A DNA stretch of 64,000 nucleotides from Bacillus sp. NTK071. Its GTDB lineage: Bacteria > Bacillota > Bacilli > Bacillales > Guptibacillaceae. Of the stretch, positions 17,529-25,347 are shown in pieces. The notes below the pieces were generated by a model. The model worked only from the letters and a program-made list of their open reading frames with translations, searched no databases and was not told where the DNA came from. A program made the position numbers and the translations under genes. The stretch spans positions 124,001 through 188,000 of the forward strand of contig NZ_JAFKOI010000003.1 of NCBI RefSeq assembly GCF_017303315.1, in the 5' to 3' direction. Positions within the stretch are counted from its first letter, which is position 1, and every line of letters begins with the position of its first letter.

Positions 17529-17558
17529 ATGCAGAGCCTACATGGCTCTGTTTTTTTA
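17529..17558 (+). terminator. Rho-independent terminator after the aminopeptidase
   Basis: CAGAGCC / GGCTCTG with a five-base loop followed by seven T residues. Confidence 0.88.
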
Positions 17559-17561
17559 TTC

Positions 17562-17673
17562 GCTCTTTTATAAAAGATTGTTGCTTTTGAAACTATTGTT
17601 GAAATAAACACTACAATTCGCTGATTGGAGCGGAAATCAACCTCCTATAGCAACAATATCTACGAAAAGAGCC
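17562..17673. repeat. Dispersed palindromic element, internally deleted copy (112 bp)
   Basis: Imperfect terminal inverted repeats GCTCTTTTATAAAAGATTG and CAATATCTACGAAAAGAGC enclose GCTGATTGGAGCGGAAATC. It lacks the GC-rich centre present in the copy at 31360. It carries no open frame of note. Confidence 0.75.
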
Positions 17674-17776
17674 TTTTTATTTGACTTAAACGTTTTCACT
17701 GGGATTATAAGCAATTGTGCTTTATACTTGAGTAAAATGATAGGTTTTAACGGTTATTTGTGAAGGAGGCCATAAC

Positions 17777-18718
17777 ATGAGTGCAAAAGTATACATCATT
17801 CACGAAAATGACGAGTGGACGAAGCCACTTAAGCATGAGCTAGAGACACTTAATGTGCCATACGAGGATTGGTTTTTAAGCGAAGGAAGTCTCGATTTAT
17901 CAGACGTTCCACCTGAAGGGATCTACTATAATCGCATGAGCGCATCTTCTCATACGAGGGGACATCGCTATGCACCAGAATATACAGCTGCCGTACTCTC
18001 ATGGCTTGAAAGTCATGGGCGTCGAGTACTAAATGACAGCCGTGCTCTAGCGTTAGAAGTGAGCAAAGTTGCTCAGTATAATGCGCTGAGACAACATGGC
18101 ATCGTCACACCAAAAACCATTGCAGCGGTTGGGAAAGATCACCTTAAGAAAGCAGCAGATTCCTTCAGCGAGCCGTTCATTACAAAACATAATCGAGCTG
18201 GAAAAGGACTCGGTGTTCAACTTTTCCAACAGCCTGAATCGCTTAAATCGTATGTAGAAAGTGAAAATTTCGATGAATCAATCGATGGCATTACATTGCT
18301 TCAGCAATACATTCAATCACCAGACTCATCCATTACACGCTGCGAATTCGTAGGTGGTAAGTTTCTCTATGCTGTCCGTGTCGATACATCTGACGGTTTT
18401 GAGCTTTGTCCAGCAGATGCTTGTCAGGTAGGCGATTCATTCTGCCCGACTACAGAACAGCCTAGACCGAAGTTTGAAATTATAGAGGATTTTGATCATC
18501 CTGTTCTTGCAAATTATGCCGCCTTCTTAAAAGCGAACGGCATTACATTTGCAGGAATTGAGTGCATTCAGAATGAGCGCGGTGACCTGTTCACGTATGA
18601 TGTGAATACCAATACAAATTACAATGCTGACGCAGAGAGTAAAGCAGGCATTTCTGGTATGAGAGCGATCGCAGAAACACTTGAGAGAGAACTTTCTGAG
18701 CTTCATTCCTTTACATGA
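17777..18718 (+). CDS. RimK/ATP-grasp-like ligase, substrate unknown
   Basis: A 313-residue protein with an ATP-grasp fold: a preceding alpha/beta domain (1-95), the lysine-containing ATP-binding segment PFITKHNRAGKGLGVQLF, the strand LLQQYIQ, and the metal-binding end FTYDVNTNTNYN near 280. The family joins an amino group to a carboxyl group through an acyl phosphate, as in RimK-type peptide ligation. There is no peptide precursor gene beside it, so no natural-product role is implied. The ribosome site AAGGAGG precedes ATG 17777. Confidence 0.75.
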   Translation: MSAKVYIIHENDEWTKPLKHELETLNVPYEDWFLSEGSLDLSDVPPEGIYYNRMSASSHTRGHRYAPEYTAAVLSWLESHGRRVLNDSRALALEVSKVAQYNALRQHGIVTPKTIAAVGKDHLKKAADSFSEPFITKHNRAGKGLGVQLFQQPESLKSYVESENFDESIDGITLLQQYIQSPDSSITRCEFVGGKFLYAVRVDTSDGFELCPADACQVGDSFCPTTEQPRPKFEIIEDFDHPVLANYAAFLKANGITFAGIECIQNERGDLFTYDVNTNTNYNADAESKAGISGMRAIAETLERELSELHSFT

Positions 18719-18815
18719 ATGGAAAAAAGAGCGTCAAATCTATGCAATTTGCTGCTCCATTTTATTAAAGGCCAGTTTAATACAAAAATTAAATTCGAGA
18801 TAAATGTATGGAGAT

Positions 18816-18940
18816 AAGGTTCTCCGGGGGATGACTCACTTTCCGCGGGGCATGCGCTGAGCCTCCTCAGGCTCCGTCTTCTGGGGTCTCACCTGTCATG
18901 CTCATCCCACAGGAGTCTCGCCATCCCCCTCCGGACCTTG
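18816..18940. repeat. Dispersed GC-rich palindromic element, related copy
   Basis: Ends AAGGTTCTCCGGGGGATG and CATCCCCCTCCGGACCTT form an inverted repeat. The centre, with GAGCCTCCTC, GGGGTCTCACCTGTC and CAGGAGTCTCG, is the reverse complement of the centre of the copy at 31360. The flanks differ from the other copies. Confidence 0.75.
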
Positions 18941-19109
18941 CCGAAGTAGGCGTTTGAAATCTCTCTTGTGACTTCTTAGCTTAAAATGGATGAGAACGCA
19001 ACTACCATCAAAGCGTTTGTCTCCTATGTAATCAGTTCCACCATATTTTAGGTTTGAAAATAGATTTTCATCTATAGGGAGCTTTAATGAAGCATAACTA
19101 TTAAAAAAT

Positions 19110-19147
19110 ATACGGTCAGAGGCACATTAGCCACTGACCGTTTTTTG
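19110..19147 (+). terminator. Hairpin terminator
   Basis: ACGGTCAG-AGGC / GCC-ACTGACCGT followed by six T residues. It lies far from the preceding gene. Confidence 0.65.
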
Positions 19148-19255
19148 TACGATTTTTTTGATGTTTATGTTTCGAATTCAAATACCATTTTCTCATGCAA
19201 TTATGTGCTTGTACTTCAAAACAGAAATCGACCGTTACGATTTGCGCTCTTGTTT

Positions 19256-20380
19256 CTAATAGTCATCATATTGTACTTTAATCGCCAGAAATCCGTCTAA
19301 ATGTTTGATAAAGAGATCAATTAGAGTTGGATCGAACTGCTTGCCTTTTTCTTTATTGAAGTGGGTAGTAATGCGCTCAATGCTCCACGCTTTTTTGTAT
19401 GGGCGATCTGAAGCTAGTGCATCAAATACATCTACTACAGAGACGATTCGTCCGTATAAGTGAATGTTCTCACCGCTAAGACCATCTGGATACCCTCGAC
19501 CATCCCACCGCTCATGATGCTGTTTCGCAATCACAGCAGCAGCTTGTAAAATACTCCGATTCGAGTTCTTCAGTAAATCATAGCCGATATTTGAGTGAGC
19601 CTGAATAGCTGTATATTCTTCTTTAGATAGCCTGCCTGGTTTATTCAAAATAGCATCAGGAATGGCCACTTTTCCAATGTCATGCACTGGCGAAGCCACT
19701 TTAATTAGATCTGCTTCTTCCTCACTTAACCCGGCTTTAATCGCTAGAAACTTAGCATATTCTGCTACACGCTTAACATGATTACCCGTTTCCTTTGAGC
19801 GCACTTCACCAATTTCGCCCATCTTAAAAATAATTTCCTTCTGAGCTTCTTCTACCTCAATGTTCATGAGCACTGCTTCAAGGGCTTGTGCTGTATAAGA
19901 AGCTGCAAGACTTAAATATTTCACATCCTGCGCTGTAAATACTTCATCTTCCGTTAACTTATTGATTACCTGATAAACACCAAGCGTTTTATTCTGCTTA
20001 TTTATTAAAGGAATCACCAAGAGTGATTTCGTTCGATAGCCTGTTTTCACATCAATATCTGAATGAAACCGTTCGTCCTCATAGGCATTCGCAATTATGA
20101 GAGGTTTTGTTGTTTGAAACGCATACCCCGCAAGTCCAGCTTTTGAAGGAATACGTACTTCGTCCACACCGTGAGCGACTTTTGCCCATAGTTCATCTGT
20201 CCATTCATCATGAATCCAGAGTATACAACGATCAGCCACTGTCATATCCCGTCCCATATCAGCCATGAGCATTAAAAGTCGGTCTAGTTTGTGTTCCACA
20301 GTAATTTCGGCAGCATAGTCAAAAATAATTTGGAGAAGCTCATCAGATTCAAGCTTCCTTTTAAACTCGCCATTGGACAT
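19256..20380 (-). CDS. GAF-HD-GYP domain protein (cyclic di-GMP phosphodiesterase type)
   Basis: A 374-residue cytosolic protein. The GAF sensor domain is at about 25-170; a helical linker follows, then HD-GYP at about 190-365. Metal-binding HD is in SPVHDIGK (230-237), a second histidine pair in KQHHERWDG and the GYP motif in GRGYPDG (294-300). Such proteins usually hydrolyse cyclic di-GMP, with the GAF domain sensing a small ligand or redox state. A membrane GGDEF protein is encoded about 5 kb away. ATG 20380 follows GAGGGGAG. A single gene. Confidence 0.88.
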   Translation of the reverse strand: MSNGEFKRKLESDELLQIIFDYAAEITVEHKLDRLLMLMADMGRDMTVADRCILWIHDEWTDELWAKVAHGVDEVRIPSKAGLAGYAFQTTKPLIIANAYEDERFHSDIDVKTGYRTKSLLVIPLINKQNKTLGVYQVINKLTEDEVFTAQDVKYLSLAASYTAQALEAVLMNIEVEEAQKEIIFKMGEIGEVRSKETGNHVKRVAEYAKFLAIKAGLSEEEADLIKVASPVHDIGKVAIPDAILNKPGRLSKEEYTAIQAHSNIGYDLLKNSNRSILQAAAVIAKQHHERWDGRGYPDGLSGENIHLYGRIVSVVDVFDALASDRPYKKAWSIERITTHFNKEKGKQFDPTLIDLFIKHLDGFLAIKVQYDDY

Positions 20381-20634
20381 AACCTGTTAGCGCTCCCCTC
20401 AAAGTACTTCGCTCTTAAATAAAAAGTGTAAAAAATCATGTATTAGCAAAATGATTAAGCTTATGGATAATACTTCTATCATACACGCTTACAATCCCTC
20501 GTAATAGGTCAAGACGTGCAAAAGATTATCCATACCTTATTCATACAAAATGGGTGGCGAAGTACGAACTCCACTCTTCTTTCTTATCAAGAGCATCATA
20601 GATATATAGAAAGAAGAGCAGGGGGGATTTGCTA

Positions 20635-21744
20635 ATGGCGTTTCTCAAATCATTATTTCAATCATCACTCAATACCTCCCCTTCAACCTTCCTATTAAAA
20701 GAGCTACAGCATAACAAGCAACCACCAATGTCTCGCTTTACACAAAGTGAGTTACAGCTTATCAAAACTATTCAACAGAAAACGGCTACATACAATCGAA
20801 ACAACGTTACACGCACGAAAGCTTATCTTGATTTCTTTAAGCAACACCCTGAGATTCACTGGTCAATGCTTGCTCATCTTGTATCACGTAACGCAGGTTG
20901 GACGATGACAGATCTAAAAGGCGAATACCTTCCTCGTCTTCTTACACGTAAGCAACAAGAAGCTTTTTTCTCATTCTTAGAACGTGGGAACTGGCTTATT
21001 TTCCAAGATGCTTATCCGCAACTGCTTCTTTATCATGAAAGCATGAAAAAAACACATTCTCTTTTTCACCTTTTACCTGCATTCCATGTCTCTTCCTTTA
21101 TGAGAATATCTTGGAATGATTTCTTAACAAAAAGAAAATCAGATCTTCTAACAATCGCCCTTATCATTAATGAGCAACATTACATCGAATCACGTGTCAT
21201 CCAAATGAAAGATTATCAGCAAACTGTTTTTCAAACGCTTGCCTTTCAACTACAGGAACTATTAAATACTAATACGCTGCTTTTTCCTATGCAAAATGGT
21301 AATGCAGTTCATTTAATGGGAGAAACAGCGCATCACTTTTTATATGTAAAGGAAAGGATCAACCTTGGTAAAAGGCTATATGCCCAGCTTTTTTCTAGTG
21401 AACAGGTCGTGCGTAGTGTGCTTGAATGGGCAGAATCACATCCACACACAGGCTCAAGAAAAGACTACTGGCCACATTTATACAACACTGTGAAAGATGG
21501 CGAGCCTAACGCAAGACGGGAGCTGAAGAACTGCACTATTATAAAAGGACCAAAAATCTATAGCCCTCCACTTTCAGTTTGGAACGATGTTACGCATACA
21601 GCCCCACACCGAAAAGATTGGTTCACCTCTTCAAAATCAATCAACCTTTTTCATCTCCCTGCAGCTGACTTATCTGGAAACATCGAGAAAACCCACTGTT
21701 CAACAATTGCTCTTCTCGAAAAACTGCCTACATTTCTCAAATGA
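20635..21744 (+). CDS. DUF2515 protein (YppC-like)
   Basis: A 369-residue protein with no signal peptide. I recognise the DUF2515/YppC family of Bacillus by NVTRTKAYLDFFKQHPEIHW, LVSRNAGWTMTDLKGEYL and FLERGNWLIFQDAYPQLL. Its function is unknown. The start is ATG 20635 after GGGGGGAT; the TTG two codons earlier has less room. It is a single gene, convergent with the membrane pair, with a weak hairpin between. Confidence 0.8.
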   Translation: MAFLKSLFQSSLNTSPSTFLLKELQHNKQPPMSRFTQSELQLIKTIQQKTATYNRNNVTRTKAYLDFFKQHPEIHWSMLAHLVSRNAGWTMTDLKGEYLPRLLTRKQQEAFFSFLERGNWLIFQDAYPQLLLYHESMKKTHSLFHLLPAFHVSSFMRISWNDFLTKRKSDLLTIALIINEQHYIESRVIQMKDYQQTVFQTLAFQLQELLNTNTLLFPMQNGNAVHLMGETAHHFLYVKERINLGKRLYAQLFSSEQVVRSVLEWAESHPHTGSRKDYWPHLYNTVKDGEPNARRELKNCTIIKGPKIYSPPLSVWNDVTHTAPHRKDWFTSSKSINLFHLPAADLSGNIEKTHCSTIALLEKLPTFLK

Positions 21745-21745
21745 A

Positions 21746-21770
21746 AAAGACCCCCGAATGGGAGTCTATT
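21746..21770. terminator. Weak hairpin between convergent genes
   Basis: AGAC-CCC / GGG-GTCT with one mismatch and a four-base loop. It overlaps the end of the minus-strand gene. Confidence 0.5.
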
Positions 21771-22224
21771 AAATCAAACCTTGCATGCGAAGTACCATTT
21801 CAGCGATAAGCGCTGATCCAAGAAACGTACCGACCATCACAAACATTGCGACAACAATGCTTCTCCAACCTAGCTTCACAAAATCCGTCCAAGATCGTCC
21901 AATCGCAATTCCTGCATATGCGAGTATCGGTGTCGCAAGCGCTAGGATATTAATATCCTGCGTCCACTTCACTACATACTCTGATCCCGGCATAACAGGC
22001 ATAGATACGATAATACCAATGATTCCTATATAAGCAACGCTCGGTATATTAACAGGTAGAACGTGCTGCAGAATAAGTCCAACAAGGCAAATAATGATTA
22101 ATACAACCATACCAGGTAATGCGGAAACCGGGAACACACTATATCCGACCCAATTTCCGACCGCGGCAATCACTCCGAAAATGAGCAACAACAATGTCCA
22201 TTCTTGTATATTTTTCAATAACAT
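21769..22224 (-). CDS. Small four-to-five-helix membrane protein, partner of DUF3100 protein
   Basis: A 151-residue, very hydrophobic protein with about five membrane segments; the polar motif KWTQDINILALATPILAYAG lies between two of them. I do not recognise its family beyond its neighbour. Its ATG lies two bases after the stop of the DUF3100 gene and its ribosome site (AAGGGGGCG) is inside that gene's end, so the pair is cotranscribed and translationally coupled. A two-subunit transporter is plausible, by inference only. Confidence 0.7.
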   Translation of the reverse strand: MLLKNIQEWTLLLLIFGVIAAVGNWVGYSVFPVSALPGMVVLIIICLVGLILQHVLPVNIPSVAYIGIIGIIVSMPVMPGSEYVVKWTQDINILALATPILAYAGIAIGRSWTDFVKLGWRSIVVAMFVMVGTFLGSALIAEMVLRMQGLI

Positions 22225-22226
22225 CC

Positions 22227-23039
22227 TTACGCCCCCTTCCCAATCTCTGCATTACGCTGTTTCTTTCTTGTTAGTACGGTATACATTTTCTCCGTAAGAG
22301 GTAATCCAATGAGAATACTCATATAAAGACCAGTAGAGAGCGATAGCAAATTACTTGCTCCTGCAAAAGCAATAATGTCATCAGAAAACGCTGGAAAAGC
22401 CGCAACGAGCGAGCCACTAGCAGCAGCCATCATGCTTCCACTCCCTATGCCAGATGCCATTGCGAAGGACAGCGGATGAATTGGAGTAATAGTCGCGAGG
22501 AACCCTGAAATCACTCCCATGAAAACCGCACCGAATACCGTTCCGAAAATATAAATCGCCATAACGCCTCTTCCTTCTGGCGAATTGAACCCATATTTAT
22601 CAACGATTAATCCAACGTTCGGCTCCCTTGCAACAGAGTGCGTCATGCCAATGCTCTCTCTTTTTAGGCCCAGCATGACAGCGATTGGTAGTGCAAGAAA
22701 AATAGTACCTAGATTACCAAACTCCTGAAGCAATAGTGCTGGTCCTGCTTCAATTAATTTTGGTAAAGATGGTCCTATAATTACACCGATTTTGGCAATT
22801 AATAGCGTTACACCAAGAACAATTAGTGGCTCAGCATTCAGTGCCTGCTTCTTTTTTACAACAGGTGTGAAAAACAATCCTAATCCGATTAACATCGCAT
22901 ATAGCATCGGCAACAGTAAAACCACACCCGGCCCCACCGTAAACGAAAATACTCCAATCCACTCAGTTAACGCAACAATAGCAAAAACAAGCATATGCAA
23001 ACGCCAATCTTTCCATATTCCTTTTAATTGATCTGCCAC
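22227..23039 (-). CDS. DUF3100 membrane protein, probable transporter subunit
   Basis: About 270 residues with some eight membrane segments. The soluble stretch HSVAREPNVGLIVDKYGFNS and the glycine-rich GIGSGSMMAAASGSL are the recognisable DUF3100 segments; the latter looks like a substrate or ion-binding re-entrant turn. Function unproven. I start it at GTG 23039 because GGGGG lies six bases before it; an ATG nine codons upstream (23066) has only a weak ribosome site. It is coupled to the 151-residue partner downstream. Confidence 0.75.
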   Translation of the reverse strand: MADQLKGIWKDWRLHMLVFAIVALTEWIGVFSFTVGPGVVLLLPMLYAMLIGLGLFFTPVVKKKQALNAEPLIVLGVTLLIAKIGVIIGPSLPKLIEAGPALLLQEFGNLGTIFLALPIAVMLGLKRESIGMTHSVAREPNVGLIVDKYGFNSPEGRGVMAIYIFGTVFGAVFMGVISGFLATITPIHPLSFAMASGIGSGSMMAAASGSLVAAFPAFSDDIIAFAGASNLLSLSTGLYMSILIGLPLTEKMYTVLTRKKQRNAEIGKGA

Positions 23040-23177
23040 CCATATCCCCCATTCCCTTTTACACATAAAAGCTCTAAAGACAATATTATTATAAAATTTA
23101 GATTATTTAAAGGGTAAATAGGTGAACTTTAGAAATAAGTGCTTGTATTTGTCGGATTTTTACATAGAAATATTAAA

Positions 23178-23205
23178 AAAGACCAGGCCAACCGCCTGGT
23201 CTCTC
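23178..23205. terminator. Hairpin terminator after the symporter
   Basis: AGACCAGGC / GCCTGGTCT with a five-base loop and A/T tracts on both sides. Confidence 0.85.
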
Positions 23206-23215
23206 ATTCTATCTA

Positions 23216-24430
23216 TTACTTCGATTTTTCTTTCCGTCCAATGATTGTTGCCCCAACGAGATCTCCTGTTACGTTCAACGCCGTAGCGCCCATTCCGACT
23301 AAGGCATCAACGGCTGTTAACAATGCAACAGTTTCCATCGGCAATCCAACCTGAGCAAAAACAGTAGCAATCATTACAATACCAGCACCCGGAACACCTG
23401 CTGTACCGATCGTTGCTAATGTACCAACAATCACAATCATGAGCATGTCAGTAATGCTTAACGGTGCACCCACGACGTTAGCCGCAAATACCGCTGAGAT
23501 CGCAATTCGAATGGCTGCCCCATCCATATTAATTGTTGCACCAAGCGGTAAGCTAAATCCATACAAGCTTTTTGGTAGACCCAAGCCATTTGCTGCATTC
23601 AAAGTTAACGGCAACGTACCGGAACTACTTTGTGTAGCAAAAGCCGTAATCATCGGTGTACGTGCTTTAGAGAAGAACTCTTTCGGACTAACTTTGAAAA
23701 AGACTAGGAAGATCACATAAATGGCAACCTGTACGAGTAACGCAATATAAAGCACAGCAATCATGTTCCCAAGAGACAGAATCGTATCCAATCCCTGGTT
23801 TCCAATTGTCTTAGCAATAATCGCAAAGATACCGATTGGAACGTACTGAAGAACAACGTTCATAATTTTAAAAGTTGCCTCATTCAAGCCTTCTACAACT
23901 TTGTAGAGGTGTTCTCCTAATTCAGCGTGCTCTGCTGAAGTTCGTAATGCAGAAATGGCAATCCCGAAAGCGAATGCTGTGAAGATGATTCCAAGTAAAT
24001 TCATTTCACTGAACGCCGTCACAATGTTGGAAGGGACAATGTTTAATAGAACACTGATAATACCTGGATTTTCAGGAACTTCAAACGATTGATTTGGATC
24101 AAGTGATAACCCAGTACCCGGATCAAATAAACTAGCAACGGTTAACCCAACAATTATGGCAAATGCTGATGTTAACGTATAGTAAAGGAATACCTTCCCA
24201 CCCATACTGCCCAGGTTCGATAGTTTCGTTTGATTAACCCCAACAATTAGCGTAAAAATAACAAGTGGAATAATAAGAAATGATAGCAACTTGATTAATA
24301 GATCACCTAATGGTGCTAAAACAGCTGCATCCTCACCAAAAACGACCCCAACCGCAATGCCCAATATGAGGGCTACGGATATTTTTAGAATTAACGAAGC
24401 ATTTATATAACTCAACCAGATTTTCTTCAT
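23216..24430 (-). CDS. Dicarboxylate/amino acid:cation symporter (DAACS)
   Basis: A 404-residue secondary transporter of the glutamate/C4-dicarboxylate family. It has eight membrane helices plus two re-entrant hairpins, with the serine-rich hairpin ATQSSSGTLPLT and the helix-7 motif ATINMDGAA. The more usual form is NMDGTA; the alanine here is a mild variation at the cation site. It imports glutamate, aspartate, succinate or similar substrates with sodium or protons. ATG 24430 follows GAGGAGG. A single gene with its own terminator. Confidence 0.9.
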   Translation of the reverse strand: MKKIWLSYINASLILKISVALILGIAVGVVFGEDAAVLAPLGDLLIKLLSFLIIPLVIFTLIVGVNQTKLSNLGSMGGKVFLYYTLTSAFAIIVGLTVASLFDPGTGLSLDPNQSFEVPENPGIISVLLNIVPSNIVTAFSEMNLLGIIFTAFAFGIAISALRTSAEHAELGEHLYKVVEGLNEATFKIMNVVLQYVPIGIFAIIAKTIGNQGLDTILSLGNMIAVLYIALLVQVAIYVIFLVFFKVSPKEFFSKARTPMITAFATQSSSGTLPLTLNAANGLGLPKSLYGFSLPLGATINMDGAAIRIAISAVFAANVVGAPLSITDMLMIVIVGTLATIGTAGVPGAGIVMIATVFAQVGLPMETVALLTAVDALVGMGATALNVTGDLVGATIIGRKEKSK

Positions 24431-24656
24431 TGGTTAACCTCCTCATACAGCCAATCTAAATAATTCGTATATAATAACTAGGAATTAAGATACAGCAGAA
24501 GTAAGAAGATGTCAAAGTAATAGCTTGAAGAAGCTTCTTCCAGTACAATCTTGCTCTTAAAATGCTTTTACTCTTTTAATCTATTAATATGTATAAATAG
24601 ATTACCAATTGGTTAGACTTTCTATTGAAAACGAATATATGACCAGGAGGATTAAC

Positions 24657-24944
24657 ATGAACAAAGTAAAAGCTTTCCCCATTACCCCTTTTGAAACTTA
24701 TCTTGAAATGACTCAGTATGGTACAGAAGTACACTTCGAGCATGATAAGTATGAGCTGCTGTCAGGAATCTATGAGCAAGGTAAGATGTATTTCCTCATC
24801 GACTATCATACTGGACTCACCTATGAAGTTGAGCAAAAAATCGCTGAGAACTTGCTCGATTTATATGCAGAAGGTAAAGGTGATGAGCTAGTAAAGGAAA
24901 TCACACCACGTCTGCACTCTTCCTCAACTTTATCGTATAGCTAG
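24657..24944 (+). CDS. Small conserved protein, function unknown
   Basis: A 95-residue soluble, acidic protein, with no membrane segment. I do not recognise its family. The frame is open from 24609, but the site AGGAGG lies seven bases before ATG 24657, which is therefore the start. Its own terminator follows directly, so it is a single-gene unit next to a divergent symporter. Confidence 0.7.
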   Translation: MNKVKAFPITPFETYLEMTQYGTEVHFEHDKYELLSGIYEQGKMYFLIDYHTGLTYEVEQKIAENLLDLYAEGKGDELVKEITPRLHSSSTLSYS

Positions 24945-24979
24945 AAAGTCCTGCCAGGGAGCAGGACTTTTTATTTTTT
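24945..24979 (+). terminator. Rho-independent terminator
   Basis: AGTCCTGC / GCAGGACT with a T-rich tail. Confidence 0.87.
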
Positions 24980-24993
24980 TTCGGCTTTTCTTG

Positions 24994-25070
24994 AGGCTGT
25001 TTTCGCAAACATGGTTGCTTTTGCTATAAGAGTAGTGATTTCCGCTCCAATCAGCTAAGTGTGGCTTTTT
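24994..25070. repeat. Dispersed palindromic element, truncated inverted copy
   Basis: Reverse complement of one end of the family: GATTTCCGCTCCAATCAGCT matches the AGCTGATTGGAGCGGAAATC segment of the copies at 17562 and 31360. About 77 bases remain. Confidence 0.65.
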
Positions 25071-25347
25071 AGACAAACCCTTTTTAAACCACATATGACG
25101 AATTCTACCAAAATAGTCATCACCCTCTCATACCTCTTCATTTCTTTATCTTCATCCATCTATACCGTAAATAAACTTCTTCCTATCCACATTACACATG
25201 TGTTCAATTTTGCAAATGTATCAATCACAAAAACTGAACGTTGCAAACCCTTTCATGTTTATGATGTAAGCGATATACTTAGCACTATCAAATCATGATT
25301 TGTTTCATCCGTATCATTTTGCAATTGTAAGGGAGTTGGAGATCTCC
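25071..25347. promoter_or_regulatory. Leader of the ascorbate-type PTS operon
   Basis: 277 bases between the repeat and the regulator start. ATGTAAGCGATATAC (25264-25278) differs from the CcpA cre consensus at one fixed position, so carbon catabolite control is possible. A 79-codon frame here (25059-25298) has no ribosome site and no recognisable content. No clear sigma-A promoter is visible. Confidence 0.45.

Larger units (their letters stand above)
18719..19255. other. Gene-free stretch with a repeat and one hairpin
   Basis: 537 bases with no supported gene. It holds a GC-rich palindromic element (18816-18940), and an inverted repeat followed by T residues (19110-19147). The rest is AT-rich and shows nothing I can name. 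Confidence 0.7.

Noticed and set aside
17777-18718. Ribosomally made peptide cluster around the ATP-grasp gene
   Set aside because: No short precursor frame with a ribosome site was seen within 1 kb on either strand and no transporter is linked.
18788-18802. Fourth MhqR-type operator (AATTCGAGATA)
   Set aside because: Only the right half-site is present; the left arm TATCT is missing and no redox gene follows.
23040-23066. Longer N-terminus for the DUF3100 protein
   Set aside because: The nine extra codons have a weak ribosome site and themselves contain the GGGGG site that serves the GTG at 23039.
24994-25070. Riboswitch or T-box leader for the PTS operon
   Set aside because: The sequence is a reverse copy of the dispersed palindromic element and has no aptamer or T-box motif.
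25059-25298. 79-codon frame before the PTS regulator
   Set aside because: No ribosome site, starts within a repeat remnant, and composition is that of AT-rich leader sequence.
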